From the NCBI RefSeq assembly GCF_013376045.1, contig NZ_JABMJG010000002.1:558001-622000 (forward strand): 64,000 nt of DNA, read 5' to 3'. The position numbers and the translations under genes are program-made. The notes under the pieces are model-generated. The model did not search any database. It was not told where the DNA came from and saw nothing but the letters and a program-made list of their open reading frames with translations. Each line of letters opens with the position of its first letter. Position 1 is the first letter of the stretch. This DNA is from Variovorax sp. SG517 (lineage in GTDB: Bacteria; Pseudomonadota; Gammaproteobacteria; Burkholderiales; Burkholderiaceae_C). Shown here in pieces: positions 1 to 8,365 of this stretch.

Positions 1-1
1 C

Positions 2-1165
2 GTGGCATTCAGCAGCCGGGGTGAGTCTTCGGCGCCGCTACTGCTGCCGAGCTATCGCACCGAGGCGCAGATCGACGGCGTGCCGGAACTCCCGCCGAGC
101 CTTTCGAACGTGGCCTTCGTGTACGACAACGCGCTGGCCGGCATCGCGCTGCTTGCCTGCGGCGACACCGCATCGGCAAGACGCATCGCCGACGCGATGG
201 TGCTGGCCGTCGAGCACGACCCGCGCTACCCCGACGGCCGCATCCGCAACGCCTACCGCGCCGGCCCGCTGGTCGATGCGAAACCCGTGCTGCCCGGCTA
301 TTGGGACGCCAGCAAGAACCAGTGGATCGCCGATGCCTACCAGGTCAGCACCGCGACCGGCAACGTGGCGTGGGCCGCGCTGCTGTTGCTGAACGTGAAC
401 CAGTCGGCGCCCTCGCCGCGCTATGCCGATGCCACCGCGAGGCTGCTGGCATGGATCGAGCAACGCACGCGCTCCAGCGCTGCGCCGGATGGCTACAGCG
501 GCGGCTGGTACGGCTGGGACGAGAAGCAGGCCGCGCAGACCTGGAAATCGACCGAGCACAACATCGACATCGCCATGGCCGCCGCATGGGCCGCACGCTC
601 CGGTACGCGCCCCGACCAGAAGCAGCAGGCCGCCACCGCGCTGGCCTTCGTCGAACGCATGTGGAACAAGGGCGAGCAGCGCTTCTACATCGGCACGCAG
701 GACGATGGCGCGAGCGTCTCCAGCACGGCCTCGGGCCTCGATGCGCAGCTGTGGCCGCTGCTCGCCGCGCCGCCGGGCCACTGCGCATGGCAAGCCGGGC
801 TTGCATGGATCGATGCCAACCATCGCTACGGTGCTGGCTACGGTTTCTCGCGTCAGCCCGACGGCATCTGGACCGAGGGCAGCGCCCAGGCCGCAGCCAC
901 GCTGGTGGCCGTCAAGGGCGCGGCGCCAGAGGCCTTGTGGCAGCTGCTGGCCGCGCAGCGCGCACCCAACGGCCTGTACTACGCCACCCCCAGCCCACGC
1001 ATCTCGACCGGGCTGGCCATCGGCCCCGATTCCAAGGGCCCGGACTTCTTTTACTACCGCTGGCCCCACCTGGGCGCCACGGCCTGGATCGCACTTGCCG
1101 CCAAGGGCTGGAACCCGTTCACCGGAATCACCACCGTCGCAGGAGCAAAGCCATGTTCGAACTGA
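2..1165 (+). CDS. Six-hairpin (alpha/alpha)6 glycosidase-like protein, 5' end probably cut by the window
   Basis: The readable 387 residues are rich in aromatic and helical repeats (WYGWDEKQAAQTWKSTEHN, FFYYRWPHLGATAWIALA), the look of a six-hairpin glycosidase or polysaccharide lyase that trims a secreted polymer. A GTG at base 2 could be a start, but there is no room to see a ribosome site or signal peptide, so the gene more likely begins upstream. Its stop lies 13 bases inside the next gene, a polysaccharide synthase, so the two are translationally coupled. The context suggests a hydrolase belonging to an exopolysaccharide export operon, as cellulases accompany cellulose synthases. Substrate and exact family cannot be told from the sequence. 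Confidence 0.6.
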   Translation: MAFSSRGESSAPLLLPSYRTEAQIDGVPELPPSLSNVAFVYDNALAGIALLACGDTASARRIADAMVLAVEHDPRYPDGRIRNAYRAGPLVDAKPVLPGYWDASKNQWIADAYQVSTATGNVAWAALLLLNVNQSAPSPRYADATARLLAWIEQRTRSSAAPDGYSGGWYGWDEKQAAQTWKSTEHNIDIAMAAAWAARSGTRPDQKQQAATALAFVERMWNKGEQRFYIGTQDDGASVSSTASGLDAQLWPLLAAPPGHCAWQAGLAWIDANHRYGAGYGFSRQPDGIWTEGSAQAAATLVAVKGAAPEALWQLLAAQRAPNGLYYATPSPRISTGLAIGPDSKGPDFFYYRWPHLGATAWIALAAKGWNPFTGITTVAGAKPCSN

Positions 1166-4100
1166 TCGATACGCCTGAATTCAGGATCAATCTGATGGTC
1201 GTGGGCCTGGCCCTGATCATGATCTTCCATGCCCGCGCCGACCGCGCGTCGCACCGCGTGCTGTTCGGCTTTCTCACCGCGCTGGTGCTGGTGCGCTATG
1301 TGGCGTGGCGGCTGGCCGAAACCCTGCCACCGGCGGACCTGGGCTTCGGCACGCTGATGGGCTGGGTGTTCCTGGTGTTCGAGATGGTGTCGATCGCCTA
1401 CACCCTCCTGTCGATACAGATGCTCTCGCGCCGCCGCGACAACCACGCGCATGCGGATGCCGGCGAAGCGTTGCTGCGCCAGCGCGGCGCCGACGTGCCG
1501 GCGGTCGACGTCTTCATCTGCACCTACAACGAAGAGATCGGCGTGCTCGAGAAGACCATCCTCGCCGCGCAGGCCATCGACTATCCGCACGTGAATGTCT
1601 GGGTGCTCGACGACACGCGGCGCGACTGGCTGCGCGACTACTGCGAGCGCAAAGGCGTGCATTACGCGCGCCGGCCCGACAACGCGCATGCCAAGGCGGG
1701 CAACCTCAACAACGGGCTGCGGCAATCGGCCGCGCTGACCAACGCGCCCTACATCCTGGTGCTCGACGCCGACTTCGCGCCGCACCGCAACATCGTCTAC
1801 CGCGTGCTCGGCCTGTTCGACGACCAGAAGTCGAAGGTGGGCCTGGTGCAGACGCCGCAGTTCTATTACAACGCCGACCCCATCCAGCACAACCTGCGCG
1901 CCACCGACAGCTGGGTCGACGAGCAGCGCGTGTTCTTCGACGTGCTGCAGCCCGCCAAGGACGCGGCCGACGTGGCGTTCTGCGTCGGCACCTCGTTCAT
2001 CGTGCGGCGCGACGCCATCACCGCCGCCGGCGGTTTCCCCACGGGCAGCGTGTGCGAAGACATCTACACCACCTACACGCTGATGCGCTTCGGCTGGGTC
2101 ACGCGCTGGCTCAACGAGCGGCTGTCGAACGGACTGTCGGCGGACAGCGTCATCGACTACATCAACCAGCGCAGCCGCTGGTGCCTCGGCACCATCCAGG
2201 TGGCGCTGCTGCGCGACGGCCCGCTGCGCGGCAAGGGCTACAGCTTCACGGCGCGGCTGCACTACGTGCACGGGCTGATGCACTGGCTCACCAAGCCTTT
2301 CATCCTGCTGATCCTGGCGGCGCCGGCGCTCTACTGGTACATGGGCGTGTCGGCCTTCCATGCCACGCCCCGGGCCTTTGCCATGTACGGCCTGCCGCCG
2401 CTCGTCATGTTCTGGGGCTACACCTACTGGATCAGCCAGCGCCGCTGCCTGCCGGTGTTCACCGAGGTGACGCAGATCGTGGCCGCGATGGCGGTCACGC
2501 GCACCATCGTCTCGGCGCTGATCCGCCCTTTCGGGCGGCCGTTCAAGGTCACGGCCAAGGGGCAGGATCGCAGCAGGACGGTGGTGCACTGGAACCTGGT
2601 CGCGGTGTTCGGCGCCCTGATCGCGGCGATGTTGATGGGTGCGCTGGGCGCCATCGGCGGCTCGATGACTGCTGGCGACGTGCTCAACGTGGTGTGGACC
2701 TTCATCGCCACCGTGTACTGCCTGGCCGCGCTGATCGCCTGCATCGACCGCCCGCGCCCCGAGCACGACGAGCGCTTTCCGTACGACGCCGCCACCGCCG
2801 TGCGCAGCGCCGCAGGCGTGGGTGCGGCCCGCTTCGCCGAGATCGCTGGCGACGGCGCACGGCTGCTCAACAGCGCCGCGGTGGGCCGCATTGCGGTCGG
2901 ACAGGCGCTCGATGTCCACGTCGACCACGTCGGCTGGGTTGCGGCCACGGTGACAGGTCGCTCCGGCGCAGGCACCGAACTGGCCTTCGCGCACGACGAG
3001 GCGGTGCACGACCGGCTGGTGCGCCACGTCTTCAGCCTGCCGCCCAGCCATGTCGCCACGCAGGTGAAGCCGGGGCGCGCCGCGCTGGCCTTCATGGACA
3101 GCGCGGGCTGGCGTTGGCCCGGAATGCCGCGCATGTTCGCCGGCAGCGCGCCGATGCTGACGGTGCTGCTGGTCGCCGTGCTGGTGCTGTCGGGCTGCAA
3201 CCTCACGCCGCCGCTGAAACCGGCCGACGTCGAAGTGCCCGCGCAGTGGGCCGAGGGAGCGGGCGGCGCCGACGCGGCGCCCATGGCATGGCAGGCCTTC
3301 GTGCGCGACGACGAGCTGCGCGGGCTGATCGCCACCGCGCTGGCCCGCAACCGCGACCTGCGCGTGTACGCCGCCAAGGCAAGGGAAGCCCGCGCCGTGT
3401 ACGCGGGCACGCGTTCCAGCCTGTTTCCGGAGATCGGCCTCGCGGGCTCGGCCGGGCGCGGCAACCAGGTCACGTCGCTCGGCCCCAACGGCGTGGTCAC
3501 CAACAGCCAGGCGGTCGGCAGCGTAGGCAACACCTATGTCGTGCAGGCCGGCATCATGGCCTATGAGCTCGACTTCTTCGGCCGCGTCGATGCTGGCGTG
3601 AAACAGGCGGGCTCGCAGGCCACGGCCAGCGACCGGGACTTTGCCGCGGCGCGCATGAGCCTCGTGGGCGAGGTGTCGAACGCCTACCTCACGCTGCGCG
3701 CCGACCGCGCGCTGCTTGCGCTGGCCGAGTCCGACCTCGCCACCCAGACCGACAGCTCCAGCCTGATGCAGCGTGCGCGCAAGGCGGGCGGCACGTCGGA
3801 CCTCGACCTGCTGCGTTCGCAGTCGCTGGTGCAGCGTGCCGCCGTTCAGCGCGAGGAATTCCGCATGCGCGTAGCGCAGGACTTGCAAGGGCTTACCGTG
3901 CTGGTCGGTCAGCCGGTGCCGGCCAACACAGGCGCCCAGCGCCCGTGGCCAGAGCGTTCGGTGGCCGACGTGCCGGTGGGCCTGCCCGCGAGCCTTCTGC
4001 AGCGCCGGCCCGACCTGCTGGCCTCGTATGCGCGCGTCGAGGCCGCGAACTCGGGCATAGGCGCGGCCAAGGCAGCGTTCTATCCGAGCTTTTCATTGAC

Positions 4101-4593
4101 TGCCGTGGGCGGCGGCCTGAGCAGCGAGTTCTCGAGCCTGCTGAGCTCCGGCAACCGCAGCTGGGCCACGGTGCTCGGCGTGTCGCTGCCCATCTTCGAC
4201 TGGGGCCGGCGCTCCGCCAACCTGAGCGCGAACGAAGAGCGCCTGGCGGCCGCAATGGCGAGTTATGAATACGCCGTGCAGCAGGCATTGCGCGAAACCG
4301 CCAACGCGCTGATCGCCGACAGCCACCTGCGCCCGCAGCTCGAAGCCCAGCAGGCGCGCGTGCAGTCGCTGCAGCGGGTGGCGGCGATCTCGCACACCCG
4401 TTTTCGCAACGGGCTCGAAGACTACTTCGCCGGGGCCGATGCGCAGCGCGAGCTGTACATCGAGCAGCGGCAATGGATAGAGCTGCAGCTCAAGCAGGCG
4501 GTCAACACGGTGAACCTTTACAAGTCGCTCGGCGGCGGCTGGGAAGATGCGCCTGCGCCCATTGCCGCAGCAGGCGCGGCGCCGCGCCAGTGA
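1153..4593 (+). CDS. Processive GT2 (BcsA-like) polysaccharide synthase fused in frame to a NodT-type outer-membrane efflux lipoprotein
   Basis: One 1146-codon reading frame holds two complete proteins. Residues 1-657 are a membrane glycosyltransferase: N-terminal membrane segments, catalytic D153/D154, DAD at 205-207, CED at 301-303, the QRSRW product-channel motif at 339-343, more membrane segments, then a degenerate PilZ-like domain. Residues from about 658 are a full-length NodT/OprM-type outer-membrane factor that begins with a classic lipoprotein signal (hydrophobic stretch ending LVLSGC, lipid-acceptor Cys682). No stop separates them. Internal ATGs at 3124, 3133 and 3160 could start the lipoprotein separately, but none has a convincing ribosome site. 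Either a single precursor is cut by signal peptidase II, or NodT is made from an internal start. Inferred role: synthesis and export of a polysaccharide through a TolC-like channel. Each half is recognised with high confidence; the fusion's reality is less certain. Confidence 0.8.
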   Translation: MFELIDTPEFRINLMVVGLALIMIFHARADRASHRVLFGFLTALVLVRYVAWRLAETLPPADLGFGTLMGWVFLVFEMVSIAYTLLSIQMLSRRRDNHAHADAGEALLRQRGADVPAVDVFICTYNEEIGVLEKTILAAQAIDYPHVNVWVLDDTRRDWLRDYCERKGVHYARRPDNAHAKAGNLNNGLRQSAALTNAPYILVLDADFAPHRNIVYRVLGLFDDQKSKVGLVQTPQFYYNADPIQHNLRATDSWVDEQRVFFDVLQPAKDAADVAFCVGTSFIVRRDAITAAGGFPTGSVCEDIYTTYTLMRFGWVTRWLNERLSNGLSADSVIDYINQRSRWCLGTIQVALLRDGPLRGKGYSFTARLHYVHGLMHWLTKPFILLILAAPALYWYMGVSAFHATPRAFAMYGLPPLVMFWGYTYWISQRRCLPVFTEVTQIVAAMAVTRTIVSALIRPFGRPFKVTAKGQDRSRTVVHWNLVAVFGALIAAMLMGALGAIGGSMTAGDVLNVVWTFIATVYCLAALIACIDRPRPEHDERFPYDAATAVRSAAGVGAARFAEIAGDGARLLNSAAVGRIAVGQALDVHVDHVGWVAATVTGRSGAGTELAFAHDEAVHDRLVRHVFSLPPSHVATQVKPGRAALAFMDSAGWRWPGMPRMFAGSAPMLTVLLVAVLVLSGCNLTPPLKPADVEVPAQWAEGAGGADAAPMAWQAFVRDDELRGLIATALARNRDLRVYAAKAREARAVYAGTRSSLFPEIGLAGSAGRGNQVTSLGPNGVVTNSQAVGSVGNTYVVQAGIMAYELDFFGRVDAGVKQAGSQATASDRDFAAARMSLVGEVSNAYLTLRADRALLALAESDLATQTDSSSLMQRARKAGGTSDLDLLRSQSLVQRAAVQREEFRMRVAQDLQGLTVLVGQPVPANTGAQRPWPERSVADVPVGLPASLLQRRPDLLASYARVEAANSGIGAAKAAFYPSFSLTAVGGGLSSEFSSLLSSGNRSWATVLGVSLPIFDWGRRSANLSANEERLAAAMASYEYAVQQALRETANALIADSHLRPQLEAQQARVQSLQRVAAISHTRFRNGLEDYFAGADAQRELYIEQRQWIELQLKQAVNTVNLYKSLGGGWEDAPAPIAAAGAAPRQ

Positions 4594-4902
4594 TCAAGCC
4601 GCCGGGGGTTCGGCGAACCACGCCTCGGCCCAGCCCTGCCGCTTGACGGGGTTGAACTCGCTGAATGCGAAGCTCGCGAGCTTTTCGGTGTGGAACGGGT
4701 CCTGCGCGAAGAACGCCTGCAGCGCGGCGAGCGATTCCGCGCGGGCCAGCATGAACCCGCCGGTCGCCGGCACCTTCGGCCCGGAGCAGAGCAGCAAGCC
4801 GGCGTCGTAGCCCAGTTGCAGGTAGGCGCGATGCGGCGGCACGAATTCCTGAATTCTTTCGAGCGGAACGAGATAGTTGATTTCGACGATGAAGTGCTTC
4901 AT
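4594..4902 (-). CDS. YciI family protein
   Basis: A 102-residue single-domain YciI-like protein with the family's N-terminal MKHFIVEINYLVP strand, an RAYL segment (YciI normally has a conserved His here), a GPK/GGF loop and the late DPF. YciI proteins are small ferredoxin-fold enzymes; a few are dehydrochlorinases but most have no known substrate. It is convergent with the synthase-NodT gene: the two stop codons abut in TGATCA with no spacer. It sits 63 bases downstream of the Bug receptor on the same strand and may be co-transcribed with it. The function in this organism is unknown. Confidence 0.8.
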   Translation of the reverse strand: MKHFIVEINYLVPLERIQEFVPPHRAYLQLGYDAGLLLCSGPKVPATGGFMLARAESLAALQAFFAQDPFHTEKLASFAFSEFNPVKRQGWAEAWFAEPPAA

Positions 4903-4965
4903 GAGGGTTGTCTTGATGGGTTCCGGAAGCCATAGCAGCGACCGTGCCCGATCGGGGCCGCACTG

Positions 4966-5955
4966 CTACTCCGCCTTTACCCCCGCCGTTCGAATCACCT
5001 TGCCCCACTTGGTGGTCTCCGAGGCGATGAACGCATCGAACTCCTCGGGCGTGCCGCCTGCTGCAATGGTGCCCATCGCGTCGAGCCTGGCCCGCGTTTC
5101 GTCGCTGCGGATGATGCGCGCCACTTCGTCCGACATGCGTTTGACGATGTCTCGCGGCGTGGCTGCCGGCGCCAGCATGCCGGCCCAGGTGCTGCCGGTG
5201 AAACCCGCGAAGCCCTGCTCGATGAAGGTCGGCACCTCGGGCACGGCGGCCAGTCGCTTGTCGCCCGCCACGCCGATCAGCCGCACCTTGCCTGCCTTGG
5301 CCTGATTGATGAGCCCGGTGGGCGCATCGAAGAAAAGCTGTATCTGCCCGCCCATGAGGTCGGTCAGCGCCGGCATCGCGCCGCGGTAGGGGATGTGGAT
5401 CATGTACGTCTGCGTGAGCGACTTCCACAGCTCCGTGGTGAGATGCGCTGCCGAACCGTTGCCCGAAGAGCCGAAGCTCACCTTGCCCGGGTTGGCGCGG
5501 GCGTAGTCGATGAGTTCGCGCGCCGTCTTGAAAGGCGCCTCGATGTTGACCGCCGCCAGCAGCGGCGACACGCCCATCAGCGACACCCCGGCCAGGTCTT
5601 TTCGCGGGTCGTAGGGCAGCTTCGGGTAGAGCGTGGTGTTGGCCGCATAGGCCGCGATGACAACACCGAAAGTGCTGCCGTCTGGCGGCGCCTTGGCGAC
5701 GGCGTCGACACCGATCAGGCTGTTGGCGCCGGGCTTGTTGTCGATCAGCACCGGCTGGCCGAGCCGGGTCTGCAAGCCCACCTGCACGAGCCGCGCCATC
5801 TGGTCGGTGAAGCCGCCTGGCGTGTACGGCACCACGATGCGCACCGGCTTGTTGGGCCATGCGCCCTGCTGCTGCGCGAACGCCGGAAGTGCAAGGCTCG
5901 CGGCGGCCGTAGCAAAAGTGAAGCGGCGGCGCGAGAGCAGCGTGGCATGAGGCAT
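4966..5955 (-). CDS. Bug/TctC-family tripartite tricarboxylate transporter substrate-binding protein
   Basis: A 329-residue periplasmic receptor. The start at 5955 is favoured by an AAGGAG ribosome site about 9 bases upstream and because it gives a twin-arginine-like signal peptide (LSRRRFTF, then a hydrophobic stretch ending LPAFAQ). The mature part has the Bug signatures WPNKPVRIVVPYTPGG, the DNKPGA loop and FGSSGNGSAAH, with length typical of the family. Such proteins bind carboxylates or related small molecules for TctAB permeases, but no TctA or TctB gene is nearby, so it is an orphan receptor, as is common in Burkholderiales. The ligand cannot be predicted. The only close same-strand partner is the YciI gene downstream. 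Confidence 0.9.
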   Translation of the reverse strand: MPHATLLSRRRFTFATAAASLALPAFAQQQGAWPNKPVRIVVPYTPGGFTDQMARLVQVGLQTRLGQPVLIDNKPGANSLIGVDAVAKAPPDGSTFGVVIAAYAANTTLYPKLPYDPRKDLAGVSLMGVSPLLAAVNIEAPFKTARELIDYARANPGKVSFGSSGNGSAAHLTTELWKSLTQTYMIHIPYRGAMPALTDLMGGQIQLFFDAPTGLINQAKAGKVRLIGVAGDKRLAAVPEVPTFIEQGFAGFTGSTWAGMLAPAATPRDIVKRMSDEVARIIRSDETRARLDAMGTIAAGGTPEEFDAFIASETTKWGKVIRTAGVKAE

Positions 5956-6052
5956 GGTGGGGGTCTCCTTCGTTGGTTCGGAATGCATCCGGCCATTCTC
6001 GGAAGGGCCGGCCATACCCGCGGTCAGGGTTTGCCCGCCGCGCCTTTCGTAT

Positions 6053-7462
6053 TCAGCGCGCCAGCCGCAACCGCATGTCGAAGCGCGCACCGCCGCCCGC
6101 TTCGTTCGCCGCCTCCATGCGCCCGCCATGCGCATGCACCACCGCCTGCGACAGCGCCAGCCCCAGGCCGAGGCCGGGCGTCTTCTCGTCGGAACGCGCG
6201 GCGGCGCCGCGGTAGAAGCGCTTGAAAAGGTGCGGTAGCTCGTCGCCGCGAATGCCCGGCCCGTGGTCCGACACGCTGACGATCGCCTCGTCGGCCTCCA
6301 GGTCGGCGCGCACGCTCACGTTCACCACCGTGTCGGGCGGCGAGAACTTAAGGGCGTTGTCCAGCAGGTTGGCCAGCGCCAGGCTGGCCGCACCGCGGGC
6401 GACGCGCGCATCGACGGGGAATGGCGCGTCCAGCGACAGGGCGAGCCGGCGTTCGCGCGCCAGCGGCTCCAGGCGCCGCAGGGCCTCCTCGGCGAGCTGG
6501 TTCAGCGACACCGTTTCCACCGCGTCACGCTCCTGGCCGGCGTCGAGGCGCGCCAGCACCAGCAGTTCCTCGACCAGCAGCGTGAGCGATTCGACCTCCT
6601 CCAGCGAGGAGCGCAGCGTCTCCACGTACTCGGCGGGCTCGCGCGGCCTGCGCAGCGCCAACTCGAGCTCGGTGCGCAGGCGCGACAGCGGCGAGCGCAG
6701 CTCGTGCGAGGCATCGGCGGTGAAGCGCCGCTGCGCCTCCATCCCTTGCTCGATGCGCGCGAGCATGTCGTTGAGCGTGTCCACCAGCCGGCCGATCTCG
6801 TCCCTGGTGCCGGGGTGCGGCAGCCGCTCGCCGAGGTTTGCGTCGCCGATTCGGTGGGCCTGCAGCACCACGTCGTCGATGGCGCCGAAGGCGCGCCGGG
6901 TGATGAGCGCGCCTGCCGCGCCCAGTGCCAGCAGCAGCGCGCCGCCGAGGATGATGAACAGTGCGCTGGCCATGGCCACGGTGCGGTTCACGTCGTCCAG
7001 CGATCCCGCCACCTGCACTGCGAGCAGCGAGTGGTGGCCCGGCACGGGCACCGAGACCATGCGCGTGGGCTCCTCGCCGTAGCCGTCCAGCGTCTCGAAG
7101 ACGGTCTCGCCCGCTGCGAGCCGCTCGCGCAGCGCGGCCGGAATGGGCAGCTGCGCCTCGCCGAGGTTGCTGCTGCGCGCAAGCACGCGGCCGTTGGCAT
7201 CGACGATCTGCACCAGCCGGTCGAGCCGCACGAACGAAGGCGCGCCGGGGCCCGGCGGCGCCTCGTGGACGATGACGGTGTCGCCCTCGCCGGCCGCCAG
7301 CAGCATGCCCATCTCGGTCTCGGCCAGCGCCAGCAGTGCGGCGTCGAGTTCGCGATGCACGTTGCGCGAGAACACCAGGTAGGAGGCGAAGGCGGCGACC
7401 GCCATCACCACCACGATCACGCTGACGTGCGCCAGCGCCAGCCGCTTGCGGAAGCTAATCAT
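6053..7462 (-). CDS. Sensor histidine kinase of a heavy-metal two-component system
   Basis: A 469-residue inner-membrane kinase. Transmembrane segments lie near residues 8-30 and 163-188 around a periplasmic sensor of about 130 residues, followed by HAMP, a HisKA domain with the phospho-acceptor His253 in FTADASHELRSPLSRLR, and an HATPase_c domain with N-box (LLDNALKFS), DHGPGI and GLGLGLALSQ. The start at 7462 (MISFRKRL) overlaps the response regulator gene by 8 bases, so the two are coupled. Divergence from a CzcCBA-type pump suggests that it senses periplasmic Zn/Cd/Co or Cu, as CzcS and CusS do. The metal itself is inferred from context only. Confidence 0.9.
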   Translation of the reverse strand: MISFRKRLALAHVSVIVVVMAVAAFASYLVFSRNVHRELDAALLALAETEMGMLLAAGEGDTVIVHEAPPGPGAPSFVRLDRLVQIVDANGRVLARSSNLGEAQLPIPAALRERLAAGETVFETLDGYGEEPTRMVSVPVPGHHSLLAVQVAGSLDDVNRTVAMASALFIILGGALLLALGAAGALITRRAFGAIDDVVLQAHRIGDANLGERLPHPGTRDEIGRLVDTLNDMLARIEQGMEAQRRFTADASHELRSPLSRLRTELELALRRPREPAEYVETLRSSLEEVESLTLLVEELLVLARLDAGQERDAVETVSLNQLAEEALRRLEPLARERRLALSLDAPFPVDARVARGAASLALANLLDNALKFSPPDTVVNVSVRADLEADEAIVSVSDHGPGIRGDELPHLFKRFYRGAAARSDEKTPGLGLGLALSQAVVHAHGGRMEAANEAGGGARFDMRLRLAR

Positions 7463-8162
7463 GAAAGACGCTTCCGCCCCCGTTGGCATCCTCGGCCAGC
7501 GCCAGCCTGAAACCGCGCCCGCGCACCGTGTGGATCAGCGGCACGCACGGCGGTGCATCGACCTTGCGGCGCAGGTTGCTGATGTGCACATCGATCAGGT
7601 TGTCGATGGAGATCAGGTCGTCCTTCCACACCTGTTCGGCCAGGCGCGAGCGGCTGACCACCTCGCCGGCATGGCGCAGCAGGATCTGCAGGATCGCGAA
7701 CTCCTTGTGCGTCAGTTCCAGCACCATGCCGCCGCGCAGCACGCGCTGGCTCATCGGGTCGAGGCTCAGGTCGGCCAGTGCGAGCACCACCGGCCGCACA
7801 AGCTCGGAGCGGCGCAGCAGCGCGCGCACGCGGGCCAGCAGCTCGTCGAAGGCGAAGGGCTTGGTCAGGTAGTCGTCGGCGCCGGTGTTGAGGCCGGCCA
7901 CGCGGTCGCTGAGCGCGTCGCGGGCGGTCAGCATGAGCACGGGCGTCTTGCAGCCGCGCTGGCGCAGGTCGCGGCACAGCGTGAGGCCGTCTTTTCCGGG
8001 GAGCATCCAGTCGAGCACGATCAGGTCGTACGCGACGACGAACGCCTCCTCGTCGCCCTCCTCCGCGGTATGGACCACGTCGACCACGAAGCCCTCCTCC
8101 TGGAGGCCCCGGGCCAGCAGCCGGGCGGCCTTGCGGTCGTCTTCGATCAGCAGAATTCTCAT
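7455..8162 (-). CDS. OmpR-family response regulator (CzcR/CusR/IrlR-like)
   Basis: A 235-residue regulator. The receiver domain has the acidic pair D8/D9, phospho-acceptor D51 (VLDWMLPGKDG) and the conserved TKPF lysine. The C-terminal winged helix has the OmpR/PhoB pattern (LTHKEFAIL, VSRSRLAEQVW, SIDNLIDVHISNLRRKVD, then HTVRGRGFRL). The start at 8162 (MRILLIEDD) fits the family; upstream in-frame Met codons would add an unrelated basic extension. It heads the operon with the histidine kinase and is divergent from the efflux genes, its likely targets. Paired CTTCAGG motifs lie in the shared upstream region. Confidence 0.92.
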   Translation of the reverse strand: MRILLIEDDRKAARLLARGLQEEGFVVDVVHTAEEGDEEAFVVAYDLIVLDWMLPGKDGLTLCRDLRQRGCKTPVLMLTARDALSDRVAGLNTGADDYLTKPFAFDELLARVRALLRRSELVRPVVLALADLSLDPMSQRVLRGGMVLELTHKEFAILQILLRHAGEVVSRSRLAEQVWKDDLISIDNLIDVHISNLRRKVDAPPCVPLIHTVRGRGFRLALAEDANGGGSVFHD

Positions 8163-8237
8163 GGCACGGATCATGCCGTGCGTTCCTGACTCCCGGCCAC
8201 CGGGCCACCGGGCCACCGGTCCGGATCCTTAAGAGAA

Positions 8238-8266
8238 CTTCAGGATTTCTTGGGAGCTTCTTCAGG
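8238..8266. promoter_or_regulatory. Candidate metal-response operator: paired CTTCAGG motifs
   Basis: The 203-base divergent region between the response regulator (start 8162) and the efflux adaptor (start 8366) holds two identical CTTCAGG heptamers at 8238-8244 and 8260-8266, 22 bases apart start to start, about two helical turns. OmpR-family regulators often bind tandem direct repeats on one helix face. The rest of the region is C/G-rich and shows no other obvious repeat. This is a candidate by pattern and position only. Confidence 0.35.
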
Positions 8267-8365
8267 CGCCTTTTCCTACGCTCTGCGGCAGGAGACGGGA
8301 GCGGATCGAGGGCATGGGAAGGCGTCCCGTGCACGGCGCGCCCGTCCCGCGAGATCCGTATCGCG

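Noticed and set aside
1054-3888. A very long open frame on the minus strand opposite the synthase-NodT gene
   Set aside because: It has no family resemblance and an Arg/His/Gln-rich composition typical of the antisense of a high-GC gene; the plus strand carries clear catalytic motifs.
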